Shown piece by piece: positions 35,594-44,820 of a DNA stretch of 64,000 nt (positions within the stretch are counted from its first letter, which is position 1; each line of letters opens with the position of its first letter). This DNA is from Syntrophomonas sp. (GTDB lineage Bacteria > Bacillota > Syntrophomonadia > Syntrophomonadales > Syntrophomonadaceae): positions 1-64,000 of the forward strand of contig JAENYG010000003.1 in assembly GCA_016841875.1 (NCBI GenBank). The letters run 5' to 3'. The position numbers and the translations under genes are program-made. Under the pieces are notes generated by a model, which saw only the letters and a list, made by a program, of their open reading frames with translations, did no database searches and was not told the origin of the DNA.

Positions 35594-37184
35594 ATTCAAA
35601 CTCCTGGCCCAAAGAGATGGCTGGATAATAGTTAACTATTTCGTGGAAATCCGGCAGAATCCCAAGAGGCTTCTGATCTATCTATTATATATATTCTGGA
35701 TAGGTACCCTGGTCTTTAATTCGGTGATGAGGTACAGGCATGTCAGTGCGATGCAATTACAGTCAGGTCCACAGATACTTGGAGCGGTATTTGCTGGGTT
35801 AAGCACTGCGTTTATTTTATTTTTCTTGTATCGCGGCACCAAGGAGTCTTCCACCTTTTTTACTATGGGGGATGTGCATCTCTTGTTTCCTGCTCCCGTA
35901 TCCCCTAAAAAAGTATTACTCTATAGCATGGTTAAGCAGAGTTTAGTGAATTTTCTCCTTTACGGCATAGTTATTTTGGCTTTCATGCCTATGATTATAG
36001 ATATTGTAAGTGTAAACCTGGAATATCTCCCTTTTATGTACCTGGGTTATGTTGGCCTGGTCCTGGTTATTGGACCTTTGAACTTTTTAGTTTTTGCTAT
36101 TGGGAGTAAATATAGTATCCAGCGGCGATTGCAGCAAGGACTTTTAACACTGATGGCTGTCTTTAGCTTCTATCTGCTAGGCTATATTATATCTGCCGGG
36201 AATCTGCTGCAAGGGCTGCTGCAGGGTTTGAATGCTTCCTTTATTGATTACCTGCCCGTGATCGGCTGGAGTAAAGTTGTATTTATGACCGCTATCACCG
36301 GGTACAGTACTTACAGTATGGTCGCACTTATCCTTCAGTTTTTATTTCTGCTTGGCTGCATATTCATTTCATACTATATTGCTGATGACTACTATGAAGA
36401 TACCCTGAAAGCTACCGAACAGCGAAGCCTCCGCAAGAAACGCAAGGAGGGGGCAGAAAAACCTCAGCGTTCATCCTTTCTCTTTGGCAAAAGAAAGAAT
36501 CTAATTGTGAAAAAGGTTGGAACCGGACCCTGGGCACTTTTCTGGCGCAGTAAGCTGGAGTACAGCCGAAGCGACTTCCATCCCTACCTTGGGCTTTTGA
36601 CCATATTATTTTTACTGGCGGGAATAGCTGCTGGTATCTTCACCGGCAAACAGTCCGATGATCTAACTCCCATCTATATGACCAACGGGATAATTGCCTA
36701 TATTATTTTCATTTTTTCAGCATCCACTGCCGGACAGCATGAATTGACCAAACCGTATGTCTTTCTGATTCCCGGTTCCAATCTGCTTAAGATCGTCAGC
36801 AGCAACTTGCTGGATATACTGAGGATGAGCGTAAACAGTCTGGCACTGAATATCCCGCTCGGGATAATCCTAAAGGTTCCGATTCATGTAATAGTGATCA
36901 TGGTCATATTTATGGTGAGTTTCTATACTTTGAATTTGAGTTCCAACTTTTTGATCCGCATTATTTTCCCTAATGCCCTCGACCAAAAGGCCTTGTATCC
37001 ATTATTTCTCATGCTGCAGATATTACTGCTCTTATTACCCGGAATAATAGTTGGGGGAGCTATGGCTCTGATCTACCAGAACCCGCTGCTGGCTTTTGTA
37101 GGCATTTCGCTGGTCAATATCATTATTATAGGAGTCCTGCTGCTGCTATCCAATGTGGTTTTTGCCAGGTTGGAATGGAGGTGA
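35586..37184 (+). CDS. large ABC exporter permease (putative ABC exporter family)
   Basis: A 532-residue membrane protein with about twelve hydrophobic segments, well above the length of common ABC-2 permeases. The N-terminal half has PKRLLIYLLYIFWIGTLVFNS and LLFPAPVSPKKVLLYSMVKQ, the latter found in the putative ABC exporter family. A basic cytoplasmic stretch near 280-310 (RSLRKKRKEGAEKPQRSS) divides the two halves. It pairs with the ATPase at 34877. Substrate unknown. A partial REP-like motif follows at 37191. Confidence 0.85.
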   Translation: MNEFKLLAQRDGWIIVNYFVEIRQNPKRLLIYLLYIFWIGTLVFNSVMRYRHVSAMQLQSGPQILGAVFAGLSTAFILFFLYRGTKESSTFFTMGDVHLLFPAPVSPKKVLLYSMVKQSLVNFLLYGIVILAFMPMIIDIVSVNLEYLPFMYLGYVGLVLVIGPLNFLVFAIGSKYSIQRRLQQGLLTLMAVFSFYLLGYIISAGNLLQGLLQGLNASFIDYLPVIGWSKVVFMTAITGYSTYSMVALILQFLFLLGCIFISYYIADDYYEDTLKATEQRSLRKKRKEGAEKPQRSSFLFGKRKNLIVKKVGTGPWALFWRSKLEYSRSDFHPYLGLLTILFLLAGIAAGIFTGKQSDDLTPIYMTNGIIAYIIFIFSASTAGQHELTKPYVFLIPGSNLLKIVSSNLLDILRMSVNSLALNIPLGIILKVPIHVIVIMVIFMVSFYTLNLSSNFLIRIIFPNALDQKALYPLFLMLQILLLLLPGIIVGGAMALIYQNPLLAFVGISLVNIIIIGVLLLLSNVVFARLEWR

Positions 37185-37274
37185 AACAGTCAGGGGACGG
37201 ATCATAGGTCGAAGAAATTAGCAAACCAACGCCTGGTTTGTGTACGATATATCATTGAGGAGGGGGAATGTGAA

Positions 37275-37721
37275 GTGAAAAATACATCGATGTTAAAATA
37301 TCTGGCTTTTGCACTGGTCTTATATGGCATGTTTATTGGCAGTCAATTTCTGCTGGAGTATTTGTCCGAATTAAATAGTGTTACTTATCAGTGGGGACGC
37401 ACAATATATGTAGTAATGATATTAACTTCAATGTTAATTGGATTGTTGCTGGGGATAGAAACCCTTGGGCGTGCAGCATCTGATGAGAAAGGTTCCTGGA
37501 AGATAAATTGGCAGCGGTTTTTGATATTAGGTATACCAGCACTTATTATTGTAATTAATTTTATTTTATCTCTGTTCGGCATTCCCAGTCTTTTTTTCAT
37601 GTTCACCATATGGTATACACTTATAAAATCCGAGTTTGTAATGATGAGTTCAGTGATCCTGGGCTATGTATTGGGTAGCAGTTTTTACCGGGATGAATCA
37701 AATCATCAAGCAAGTTCATGA
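37275..37721 (+). CDS. membrane protein of unknown function, 148 aa
   Basis: Four hydrophobic segments at about residues 8-28, 42-62, 76-98 and 103-135. GTG start behind GGAGGGGG, which is 9-10 bases away. No family recognised. It lies 90 bases after the exporter permease and 60 bases before a lipoprotein gene, and may be part of the same long unit. Confidence 0.65.
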   Translation: MKNTSMLKYLAFALVLYGMFIGSQFLLEYLSELNSVTYQWGRTIYVVMILTSMLIGLLLGIETLGRAASDEKGSWKINWQRFLILGIPALIIVINFILSLFGIPSLFFMFTIWYTLIKSEFVMMSSVILGYVLGSSFYRDESNHQASS

Positions 37722-37781
37722 TAAAACAGTGCAGCTAATGTATTTGCTTGTAATACAATCCCTAATCTGGAGGTTGGTTTT

Positions 37782-38570
37782 TTGAAAAACACTATTATTT
37801 TTGTATTTTGCCTTGTAATCATAACCGTGACATTATCAGGATGTTCACAGCAGTCAAACAATATAATAGATATCGATAAACCACTTACTCAATCTCAGAT
37901 TGACGAAATTATTACCCTTACCAATGAGGGTCTTATCAAAGACATAGATTATTCTAAAGTTACCAGGCCTGATGCTGAAGAACAAGCCAAAATAAATAAT
38001 AATTGTCGGAACCTGGGGGAAAAGCTAAAAGGTAATGTTACTGTTGAAAATAACACTATCATTATTGCCCGGGTTAATGGTGAAGCTGTTATATTATCTG
38101 ATTGGTATTATGAAATATTTTCGGAGATTACGAAAGCAGAAAACAGGAATAAGCCAGTTCCTTCTGACGAAGAAATATTTAATAATCTGCTAATAATCAA
38201 AACAATCAGCAGCACTGCAAGAAAACTGGGGTTGTATCCTCCTGAGAACCAGATTAATATTTATCTGGCTGATCAGCAAAAATGCATGGATCAGCTAAGA
38301 CTGGAAGAGATTATAGTTTTATTAGAGGCCTGGGATATATCAGAGGAAGAGTACTTTTTGCTAATGAAAGACCACTTTGCCGACAGCCTGGCTAAAGCTA
38401 ATTGGGGTGTTTATTTAGACAAATATTCAGATATTCCTGAAAAAGAAGAAGGATATGCAGTGAAAAGTCCTTTGTGGATTGATGAGGAAATAATAGAGCC
38501 GCTGTTAGAAAATGCTAAAGTGGAACTTACTGAAAAAGGGCTTCAATTGGGGATCAGTTATGATGAATAG
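37782..38570 (+). CDS. lipoprotein with SurA-like N-terminal region
   Basis: A 262-residue lipoprotein with lipobox TLSGC (Cys 21). Residues about 90-200 have a SurA/PrsA-like chaperone arrangement: ARVNGEAVILSDWYYEIF, then long helices with NNLLIIKTISSTARKLGLYPPE. No peptidyl-prolyl isomerase domain follows. It may be an extracytoplasmic chaperone fragment or a sensor; uncertain. The start is TTG 37782 with GGAGGTTGG upstream. Confidence 0.65.
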   Translation: MKNTIIFVFCLVIITVTLSGCSQQSNNIIDIDKPLTQSQIDEIITLTNEGLIKDIDYSKVTRPDAEEQAKINNNCRNLGEKLKGNVTVENNTIIIARVNGEAVILSDWYYEIFSEITKAENRNKPVPSDEEIFNNLLIIKTISSTARKLGLYPPENQINIYLADQQKCMDQLRLEEIIVLLEAWDISEEEYFLLMKDHFADSLAKANWGVYLDKYSDIPEKEEGYAVKSPLWIDEEIIEPLLENAKVELTEKGLQLGISYDE

Positions 38571-38624
38571 TATCTGAAATAGCTTACCATTTGAGATTGC
38601 TCAGGTATTGAAGGAGGCCTTATC

Positions 38625-38942
38625 ATGATATTTTTTTCCCCAACGGCTGTACTAATACTTATGGGATGGCTTATTAAATACAAAAAAGTAACCTGGCTAA
38701 TTTCAGGATACAATACGGCTTCTAGACAAGAAAAGGAGCGATATGACATTGAAAAGCTTTGCCAATATATGGGTAATTTTATATTCGTATTAGCGGGCAT
38801 ATTCTTTGTAATGGCAATTTTAAGCGTTTTATTTAGCGAGTATTCTGATAAGATTACGTGGATTGGTTTTGGGGTGCTGGCAGTTGCCATAGTGTGTGGA
38901 ATTATATATCTAAATACCGGAAATAGAGTCACAAAGGAATAA
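38625..38942 (+). CDS. DUF3784 membrane protein
   Basis: A 105-residue protein with three hydrophobic segments. The first is followed by TWLISGYNTASRQEKERYDIEKLCQYMG, the hallmark of DUF3784. Function unknown. ATG start with AAGGAGG upstream. Next comes a decayed gene on the other strand. Confidence 0.85.
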   Translation: MIFFSPTAVLILMGWLIKYKKVTWLISGYNTASRQEKERYDIEKLCQYMGNFIFVLAGIFFVMAILSVLFSEYSDKITWIGFGVLAVAIVCGIIYLNTGNRVTKE

Positions 38943-38983
38943 CTGCTGTTGGCCACAAAATGAATGATCCTATCCAACGTACC

Positions 38984-39297
38984 AGAACCCACTTTTTGAA
39001 TGAAAATGGTTTTATTACGGCTTTCATAGGGACGATAGTTCCATCAGTCCTGCCGTGAGTGTTTCTTCTTCCCCGGTATTTACAGTTCCCTCTACTGTTC
39101 CATCCGTTTCGTACCCATCATACTCTTCAGCATGTCACCTGTCTCTGCGCTGGTGATGTTTTCCACATTATTGATCTCTCAGTGCTCAAAAAAATACCAT
39201 CCCGCCAGAGCTAATAGACTTATAGGCCGAGAATAATTATGTCAAAATCATAATCTGACCGTGCTTTCTTCTTTTTTTGATGACAAGAATTATTCAT
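38984..39297 (-). pseudogene. decayed paralogue of the phosphodiester glycosidase gene (5' part)
   Basis: The minus strand here matches the 5' third of the gene at 49983-50980 base by base with gaps. Shared runs include CCACTTTTTGAATG, GTGATGTTTTCCACATTAT, GCTAATAGA, and the start region AATTATTCATG against AAAATCATTCATGA. Upstream DNA is similar too. The reading frame is destroyed and the catalytic part is absent. It begins at ATG 39297 and fades out at about 38984. Confidence 0.75.
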
Positions 39298-39471
39298 GCT
39301 TACTACCTGTGCCTCTACATATCTCTGATTGAAGATATTAATCTTAAAAATCTCTTAAATACTAGGAACGTGATCCGGAATTATCAAGTGGAAAATGGAA
39401 AGACCAAAAGTAATTGTTTTAAAATAAATCATCGAATAATAAATATCTAAAGAAGGAGGGGAGGGGATCAG
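39298..39471. other. upstream region of the YhhN gene
   Basis: AT-rich, with traces of similarity to the promoter region of the glycosidase gene (TCTTAAAAATCTCTTAAAT). AAGGAGGGGAGGGG ahead of TTG 39472 is an unusually strong ribosome site. Confidence 0.35.
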
Positions 39472-40170
39472 TTGAATACACCGGGTGGTATTATGATAAT
39501 TACCTATGTCTTGTTGTCAATTATGAATGTCTGGGCGGCATTCGATCGGAAATGGATACCCTTTTGTGTAAGCAAATCAATGCTAATGCCAGTACTGATA
39601 GGAGTTTATCTTCAAAAGAGTATATCCGTAATACCCTGGGTGGTCCTTGCATTATTGTTCGCCTGGTTAGGTGATGTATTACTGCTTAGGGGAGATAAGA
39701 GTGCTAGAATATCCTTTTACAGCACCAGATATGCATTTACCTGCGGCGGTTTTGCTTTTATCATGTGCCATCTTTTTTATATCCTGACTTTCTGCCAGTT
39801 AACAACTTCATTTATTGATTGGAAATTAAGCGCGGTAGTGTTCCTGGCGTATATTTTGATTGGCAAGTTATTTTATACACGTTTTGTGCAGAACTCCTTT
39901 GGGTTAGATATATCTACAAAAATAGGGATTGGAGTCTATATATTCGCTCTATTGATGATGAGTTTCAGCAGTACCTTAATAGTCAGTCCCCATGAGTCTA
40001 TTACATATATTCCCTTTGTTGGTTCGTTATTTTTTATGTTATCAGATTTCCTCCTGGCCATAGGCTGTAAAACCAACCATGCTTTCCGTTACCGTCCCTG
40101 GGCTATGGCAAGTTATTTAACCGCTCAATTCTTAATTATATGGGGATTACTTTTAATGGAGGTCAATTAA
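39472..40170 (+). CDS. YhhN/lysoplasmalogenase-family membrane protein
   Basis: A 232-residue protein with seven or eight hydrophobic segments. Family marks are WVVLALLFAWLGDVLLL, GGFAFIMCHLFYILTF, VGSLFFMLSDFLLAI and ASYLTAQFLIIWGLLL, with the acidic residues of the two GD/SD motifs that are conserved in lysoplasmalogenase (TMEM86/YhhN). The family cleaves the vinyl-ether bond of lysoplasmalogens; plasmalogens are typical lipids of anaerobes. Enzyme activity is inferred from family. TTG start. Confidence 0.85.
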   Translation: MNTPGGIMIITYVLLSIMNVWAAFDRKWIPFCVSKSMLMPVLIGVYLQKSISVIPWVVLALLFAWLGDVLLLRGDKSARISFYSTRYAFTCGGFAFIMCHLFYILTFCQLTTSFIDWKLSAVVFLAYILIGKLFYTRFVQNSFGLDISTKIGIGVYIFALLMMSFSSTLIVSPHESITYIPFVGSLFFMLSDFLLAIGCKTNHAFRYRPWAMASYLTAQFLIIWGLLLMEVN

Positions 40171-40201
40171 ACCCGGAATTAACGCACTAAACCTATTACT
40201 C

Positions 40202-41260
40202 CTACCTCCCCAACTTTATATAATATACCAATGCACTGAGCAGAATAATTACCAGATATGCGATCATGAAAGTTATCACCATGGAGCCCCAAAAGCCAGC
40301 TATACTCTCAGCCCCCATTGATGCATTGCCCACGGCAATTATAGCTGCTAGAACAATCTGTGCTATGTTGGTAGCATTGCCGGACATAAGCATCTGACCG
40401 TTGTTTTCCAGGGGGTTGTTTTGAAAACATTTCACTGCCAGCATAAAAAATAACCCCATCATAAGAATTAACATGAAGGTTTCCAGTGGGTAATTGGGGC
40501 AGTATTTAACGACTGCTGCTGCATTTTGCATATATTCACTATCCCTGCTTATGTAAGCTGGTATAGTTAGATAATGGATTATCATATTCACTTTCGATAT
40601 GAAAGCCGGGGAAAAATTAAAGATTTGGATGGTGTTGTAGTTTATAATCATGACCCCAAGCATTGATGGCAAACCTGTGAACAGCATCGCCAGACAGACA
40701 GCTGATAGCAGATGTCCGGTAAAAGAAGCGATCATAAGGCCCAGGCTAAAAAGGGCGAGAAAAGCTGCTGTAGTGAGCAAGGCCCACTTAAAAACTAGTC
40801 CCGTACTGTAACTAACTGGTAGCAGCAGCCCGGCTACAATCATAAAAAGGGCGTTGACTACTATGATTCCCGTTATAGCTGCGCTCCCGGTCAGGAATTT
40901 GGCAGTGATAATCTCTGTTCTGCTTACTGGTGTGCTGACCAGATAGTTCAGGCTCCCTGACCTTTCCTGAACCAAAATGATAACCCCCAGTAAGATAACA
41001 ATATACATTCCCACCTGTTCCAAGGTATTATGATATGAAGCGGAAAATAGTCCACTTATGTTGCCCAGTGCATGAGCTACAGTGTATCTCCCTGCATCTG
41101 CCCCAAGCAGATCCTTAATGCCGTATCCAAGCGGTTTAATAAGAGGATCATAACTCATTATTAGGAACGCGGCTAAGAAATACATCCGATTCTGCTGCCA
41201 TTCTTTCCACAACAGGCCCTTATTTACCGGCAGAATAACATTTTTAAATGGCGTAGTCAT
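40202..41260 (-). CDS. ABC-2 type permease
   Basis: A 352-residue membrane protein with about seven hydrophobic segments and the ABC-2 pattern LVQERSGSLNYLVSTPVSRTEIITAKFLTGSAAI near residues 95-130. It forms the channel for the ATPase encoded just upstream, overlapping it by 17 bases. Third gene of the GntR-ABC operon. Substrate unknown; family members export peptides, drugs or lipids. Confidence 0.9.
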   Translation of the reverse strand: MTTPFKNVILPVNKGLLWKEWQQNRMYFLAAFLIMSYDPLIKPLGYGIKDLLGADAGRYTVAHALGNISGLFSASYHNTLEQVGMYIVILLGVIILVQERSGSLNYLVSTPVSRTEIITAKFLTGSAAITGIIVVNALFMIVAGLLLPVSYSTGLVFKWALLTTAAFLALFSLGLMIASFTGHLLSAVCLAMLFTGLPSMLGVMIINYNTIQIFNFSPAFISKVNMIIHYLTIPAYISRDSEYMQNAAAVVKYCPNYPLETFMLILMMGLFFMLAVKCFQNNPLENNGQMLMSGNATNIAQIVLAAIIAVGNASMGAESIAGFWGSMVITFMIAYLVIILLSALVYYIKLGR

Positions 41261-42161
41261 AACTGTAACCCTCCTTTTTCATATAAGTGATAAAAACATC
41301 TTCCAGGCTGAGGTTTACAGGTTCAATAATAGTGGGGTCAAGATCACCAAGGGCCTCTCTGAAAGCTTGTTGGTCACCGCTGGCAGTAAAGGTATAGATT
41401 TTACCCTGTTTGCCGACTTCGATTAAGCCGGGCAGGGAATTAATCACTTTTTCGGCCAGATTATCTGAGGCAAAAACCACCTGCGATTTGTGTATAGAGT
41501 TTTTCAACTCATCAATAGAACAAGTTAATAGTAATTTGCCCTGGTTTATTACTGCAATATGGTCTGCCGTCTGCTCCAGATCATTTAGGTTATGTGAAGA
41601 ATAAAGGACGGTTGTTCTTCCCTCGGCTGCCTCATCTATCATGGCTTTCAAGAAGGCGCGCCGTGCTACCGGGTCCAACCCTGCGGTAGGTTCATCCAGT
41701 ATCAAAACCCGGGGTCTGATTGATAAAGCCAGGACCAGTGCTGCTCTAACTTTCATGCCCCTGGATAAGGTTCTTACTCTTTTACGGGTAGGGATCTTGA
41801 AATAATTACACAAATTCCGGCATTTACTTTCATCCCAGTTTTTATAAAGTTTTTGGGCCAGGATAAACATTTCTTCAACTTTGAACATAGGGTACATGTT
41901 AGGGAAATCTGGTACATATCCCACCTGCTGCCTGATATCCGGGCCTGATTGTAGGATACTTTTACCCATGATGCAGGCATCGCCTCGATCTGGAAGCAGA
42001 ATTCCCATTAAGGTCTGCAAGAGGGTAGATTTGCCTGCCCCGTTGGGTCCAATGAGGCCAAATATAGTTCCCTGAGGTATTGACAGGGACAGTTCGTCAA
42101 TAGCGATAATTCCATCATAGGATTTTGAAAGTTTACATATGTCGATTGCCGGTAATTCCAT
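41244..42161 (-). CDS. ABC exporter ATP-binding protein (BcrA/YtrB type)
   Basis: A 305-residue ATPase: Walker A GPNGAGKST, signature LSRGMKVRAAL, Walker B VLILDEPTAGLD. I start it at ATG 42161, two bases after the gntR stop and behind GGAGGG; the frame also opens further upstream at 42191, inside gntR. The C-terminal 80 residues (VINSLPGLIEVGKQGKIYTF) are the usual tail of the BcrA class. Confidence 0.93.
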   Translation of the reverse strand: MELPAIDICKLSKSYDGIIAIDELSLSIPQGTIFGLIGPNGAGKSTLLQTLMGILLPDRGDACIMGKSILQSGPDIRQQVGYVPDFPNMYPMFKVEEMFILAQKLYKNWDESKCRNLCNYFKIPTRKRVRTLSRGMKVRAALVLALSIRPRVLILDEPTAGLDPVARRAFLKAMIDEAAEGRTTVLYSSHNLNDLEQTADHIAVINQGKLLLTCSIDELKNSIHKSQVVFASDNLAEKVINSLPGLIEVGKQGKIYTFTASGDQQAFREALGDLDPTIIEPVNLSLEDVFITYMKKEGYSYDYAI

Positions 42162-42163
42162 TC

Positions 42164-42559
42164 CTAAATATCCCTCCGCTCTCTTTCCCACTCCTCCATA
42201 GTCTCTAAAAACAGGGCTTTCAATTCATCTTCTCCGATTCCCAGATGAAATGCATCTACTCTGAGTCTATCCAATGAAGGTTTAAGCAGCTTCTTAATTG
42301 CTTCATTTCCCGGCGGTGCTTTACGCTCGGCTATAAAGGTACCGCGAGAGCGCATAGTTACTATAACCCCTTCCTGCTCCAGTTTTTGATATGCTTTGGC
42401 TATGGTGTTGGGATTTATGGTAAGTTCTGAAGCCATTTCTCTCACAGTAGGGATTTTGTCCCCGGGGTTATAAAGCCCTCGGGCCACTGTGTTTTTTATA
42501 GCATCAACTATCTGCTGATATACCGGGATGCTGGAACGAGGATCAATATTAAGATGCAA
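42164..42559 (-). CDS. GntR-family (YtrA-type) transcriptional regulator
   Basis: A 131-residue regulator with an N-terminal GntR winged helix (SIPVYQQIVDAIKNTVARGLYNPGDKIPTVREMASELTINPNTIAKAYQKLEQEG, seen in parts) and a short helical C-terminal dimerisation tail, as in YtrA. These repressors commonly control the ABC exporter in the same operon and release it under cell-wall antibiotic stress. A perfect inverted repeat at 42575 lies just upstream and is the probable operator. Confidence 0.93.
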   Translation of the reverse strand: MHLNIDPRSSIPVYQQIVDAIKNTVARGLYNPGDKIPTVREMASELTINPNTIAKAYQKLEQEGVIVTMRSRGTFIAERKAPPGNEAIKKLLKPSLDRLRVDAFHLGIGEDELKALFLETMEEWERERRDI

Positions 42560-42574
42560 ATCATCACCCTCATA

Positions 42575-42595
42575 TGTACTATTTGTAATAGTACA
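42575..42595 (-). promoter_or_regulatory. candidate GntR operator
   Basis: A perfect 9-base inverted repeat, TGTACTATT and AATAGTACA with centre TGT, lies 15 bases before the gntR start. YtrA-type repressors bind dyads built on AGTGTA/TACACT-like arms, so this fits autoregulation. Confidence 0.65.
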
Positions 42596-42640
42596 AGAAT
42601 ATCAAGGATCATCGACTCTGTCAATAGAGGTAAACGCAAA

Positions 42641-42726
42641 AGACAGCCTGACGGTTCTTGCATTCAGGGAATTTAACCATGCGTGCTCTTACAAGCGGGA
42701 GACGGAAGAACGGTCCCCTTGTCTAT
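42641..42726. repeat. REP-like inverted repeat
   Basis: AGACAGCCTGACGGTTCTTG and AAGAACGGTCCCCTTGTCT face each other between the divergent gntR and blaI-like genes. One arm has mutated from GGGGACGG to CCTGACGG. Confidence 0.6.
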
Positions 42727-42737
42727 AATAAAAACTG

Positions 42738-42786
42738 TTGACATGTATGGATTACATGTGTAAGCTATAGGTATTACATTTGTAAT
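42738..42786 (+). promoter_or_regulatory. promoter with two BlaI/MecI-type operators
   Basis: TTGACA at 42738-42743 is a perfect -35 box. Two TACAnnTGTA dyads lie at 42753-42762 (inside ATTACATGTGTAA) and 42775-42784 (inside ATTACATTTGTAAT). TACAnnTGTA is the known recognition half-site pair of BlaI/MecI repressors. The second copy lies 20 bases before the start of the repressor gene, so the repressor controls itself and the sensor. Confidence 0.8.
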
Positions 42787-42805
42787 CGGAAAGGAGATTT
42801 TTCCA

Positions 42806-43177
42806 ATGCCAACAACACCCCAAATATCTGATGCGGAATGGCGGGTAATGAAGATTATCTGGGCTAATTCACCCATAACTGCCAATGAAGTAATTGATAA
42901 ACTGCAAGATAATACTCATTGGAAGCCCAAGACTATCAAGACTTTGATTCGACGATTGGTAGATAAGAAGGTTTTAGGCTTTCACCAGGAAGGAAAATCC
43001 TACCTGTATTTTCCCATAGTCTTAGAAAAGGATAGTATTAGAGTAGAAAGTGAAATCTTCCTGAAAAAGGTATTTGATGGTTCTCTTAATCTAATGCTGG
43101 CCAACTTTATAGAAGAACAAAGGTTATCAGAAGAGGAAATTGAGGAACTCAAAGGAATTATCGACAGGAGAAAGTAA
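42806..43177 (+). CDS. BlaI/MecI/CopY-family transcriptional repressor
   Basis: A 123-residue winged-helix repressor: ISDAEWRVMKIIWANSPITANEVID, then KPKTIKTLIRRLVDKKVLGF with the wing YLYFPIV. The Asn-Phe cleavage site of MecI/BlaI is not obvious, but VLEKDSIRVESEIFLKKVF is the usual dimer region. It lies 14 bases ahead of its sensor protease gene. In the family the repressor is inactivated by proteolysis on signal from BlaR1. Confidence 0.95.
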   Translation: MPTTPQISDAEWRVMKIIWANSPITANEVIDKLQDNTHWKPKTIKTLIRRLVDKKVLGFHQEGKSYLYFPIVLEKDSIRVESEIFLKKVFDGSLNLMLANFIEEQRLSEEEIEELKGIIDRRK

Positions 43178-43191
43178 AGGAGCGGTTAATA

Positions 43192-44787
43192 GTGCAGGGA
43201 TTTTACCCTATCTTGGACTGGATAGTAATATCTTCGCTAATGGGAAGCATCTTGATTTTTTTAATTCTTTTTGCCAAATTGGTGTTCAATAATAAGGTGA
43301 GCGCCAATTGGCACTATTATATTTGGTTCCTGCTTCTCCTGAGATTGATCGTTCCTTTTACTCCCGAAAGTCCGATAAGTATATATAACCTGCTTATTCA
43401 TGGTACTGAACAGATGACCTTTAGCCATTACACTCCTGCCTTCTCGGAGCCGGGCAGTCCATTAATGGAAGCTGGCATCTACGACGGTATTTCAACAGAT
43501 ATTAATGATAATCCAGAACAATTATACTCGGGACAGGTGCAGCCGAATGTTATTGATAGCCCGGGGCCAAACGATGGTAATAGTTTTAACTGGAAGGTGG
43601 TTTTGCTTCTGGTATGGCTGGCAGGAGCTGCACTGGCAGCGGGATATGCCATATATGTCAACTTCAAACTCTGGTCTCAAATTCGGCATGAACCCCAATT
43701 AGATAATGCATCAATTATTGAAATAGTACAAAACTGCAAGTCAGTTATGAATGTTTCTGCCAGTATCCCGATAGTGGTTACAAATAGAATTCATGCACCA
43801 GCCCTCTTCGGAACGATAAATCCAAAGCTGATCCTGCCGGAGAACATAATCAAAAACCTTAGTGATAAGCAAATTAAATACATATGTCTGCATGAATTAG
43901 CCCATTGGAAACGAAAAGATATTTGGCTTAACTGGATAACGGTAATATTGCAGATACTGCACTGGTTCAATCCAGTGATCTGGTATGGCTTTTATAGAAT
44001 GCATCAGGATTGTGAACTGGCATGTGACTCACTGGTCCTGTCATCAATAGAGCCTGAACAACGCAAAGAATATGGGCATACCATCATCCAGGTATTGCAA
44101 ATGAGGTTGATACCCCAATGGATTCCGGGAGCAGCTGGAATGCTGACTGGTAAATCCCATATTGAAAGGAGAATTACGATGATTGCAGATTATCAAAAAA
44201 AATCTCTTTTATTTACTATTGTAAGTGTTATCGTCTTGGCCGCTGTTGGGCTGCTTGGATGTACAAATGCCCAAAATATTGAGGAACCGTCATCAGGAGT
44301 TCAAAGCGATACTCAGACAAAAACAGAATCGGAAACTAATCAAATACTGGCAGGAGCTGTTGAATTGGAAGGCCCGGGAATAATCGTAACCCTTTCAGAT
44401 TCTGATGTTGGTAACGAAAAAGGTCCAAATTACTCTATAATTCATGATACAGATATCATTTTAATCCTTAACCATCTTAAAGATGCGGGAGCTGAAGCAA
44501 TATCTGTTAATGATCAACGTTTGATATCAACCAGCTCGATAGACTGTGCGGGTACTAATATCCTAATCAATCATAATGTGTGTACCAGTCCTTTCATTAT
44601 TAAGGTCATCGGTAATCCTGAAAAATTGGAAAATGATTTACTATCAAAAGGTGGTTATATAGAGATGTTGAGATATCTTGGCCCGGAAGCAGTTATAGAA
44701 AGAAGTGAAAACTTGTTAATTCCTAAATATGATGGAGAAATCAGCTTTGAATATGCCAAGCTGATTAGAGAACCAGAGCAGCTATAA
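43192..44787 (+). CDS. BlaR1-type M56 metalloprotease fused to an extracellular DUF881 domain
   Basis: A 531-residue fusion. Residues 1-320 are the M56 BlaR1/MecR1 protease with membrane segments at about 12-32, 43-55 and 135-158, the zinc motif HELAH at 234-238 and the third ligand E275 in QDCELACDS. A further membrane segment at about 340-357 leads outside. In place of the usual penicillin-binding sensor, residues 385-531 form a DUF881 domain: ELEGPGIIVTLSDSD, IHDTDIILILNHLKDAGAEAI, SVNDQRLISTSSIDCAGTNI and FIIKVIGNPEKLE. DUF881 proteins elsewhere are envelope proteins near cell-division genes. GTG start. Confidence 0.9.
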   Translation: MQGFYPILDWIVISSLMGSILIFLILFAKLVFNNKVSANWHYYIWFLLLLRLIVPFTPESPISIYNLLIHGTEQMTFSHYTPAFSEPGSPLMEAGIYDGISTDINDNPEQLYSGQVQPNVIDSPGPNDGNSFNWKVVLLLVWLAGAALAAGYAIYVNFKLWSQIRHEPQLDNASIIEIVQNCKSVMNVSASIPIVVTNRIHAPALFGTINPKLILPENIIKNLSDKQIKYICLHELAHWKRKDIWLNWITVILQILHWFNPVIWYGFYRMHQDCELACDSLVLSSIEPEQRKEYGHTIIQVLQMRLIPQWIPGAAGMLTGKSHIERRITMIADYQKKSLLFTIVSVIVLAAVGLLGCTNAQNIEEPSSGVQSDTQTKTESETNQILAGAVELEGPGIIVTLSDSDVGNEKGPNYSIIHDTDIILILNHLKDAGAEAISVNDQRLISTSSIDCAGTNILINHNVCTSPFIIKVIGNPEKLENDLLSKGGYIEMLRYLGPEAVIERSENLLIPKYDGEISFEYAKLIREPEQL

Positions 44788-44820
44788 ATAACAGCAAATT
44801 CAAACAAAGGAGATATAGAA

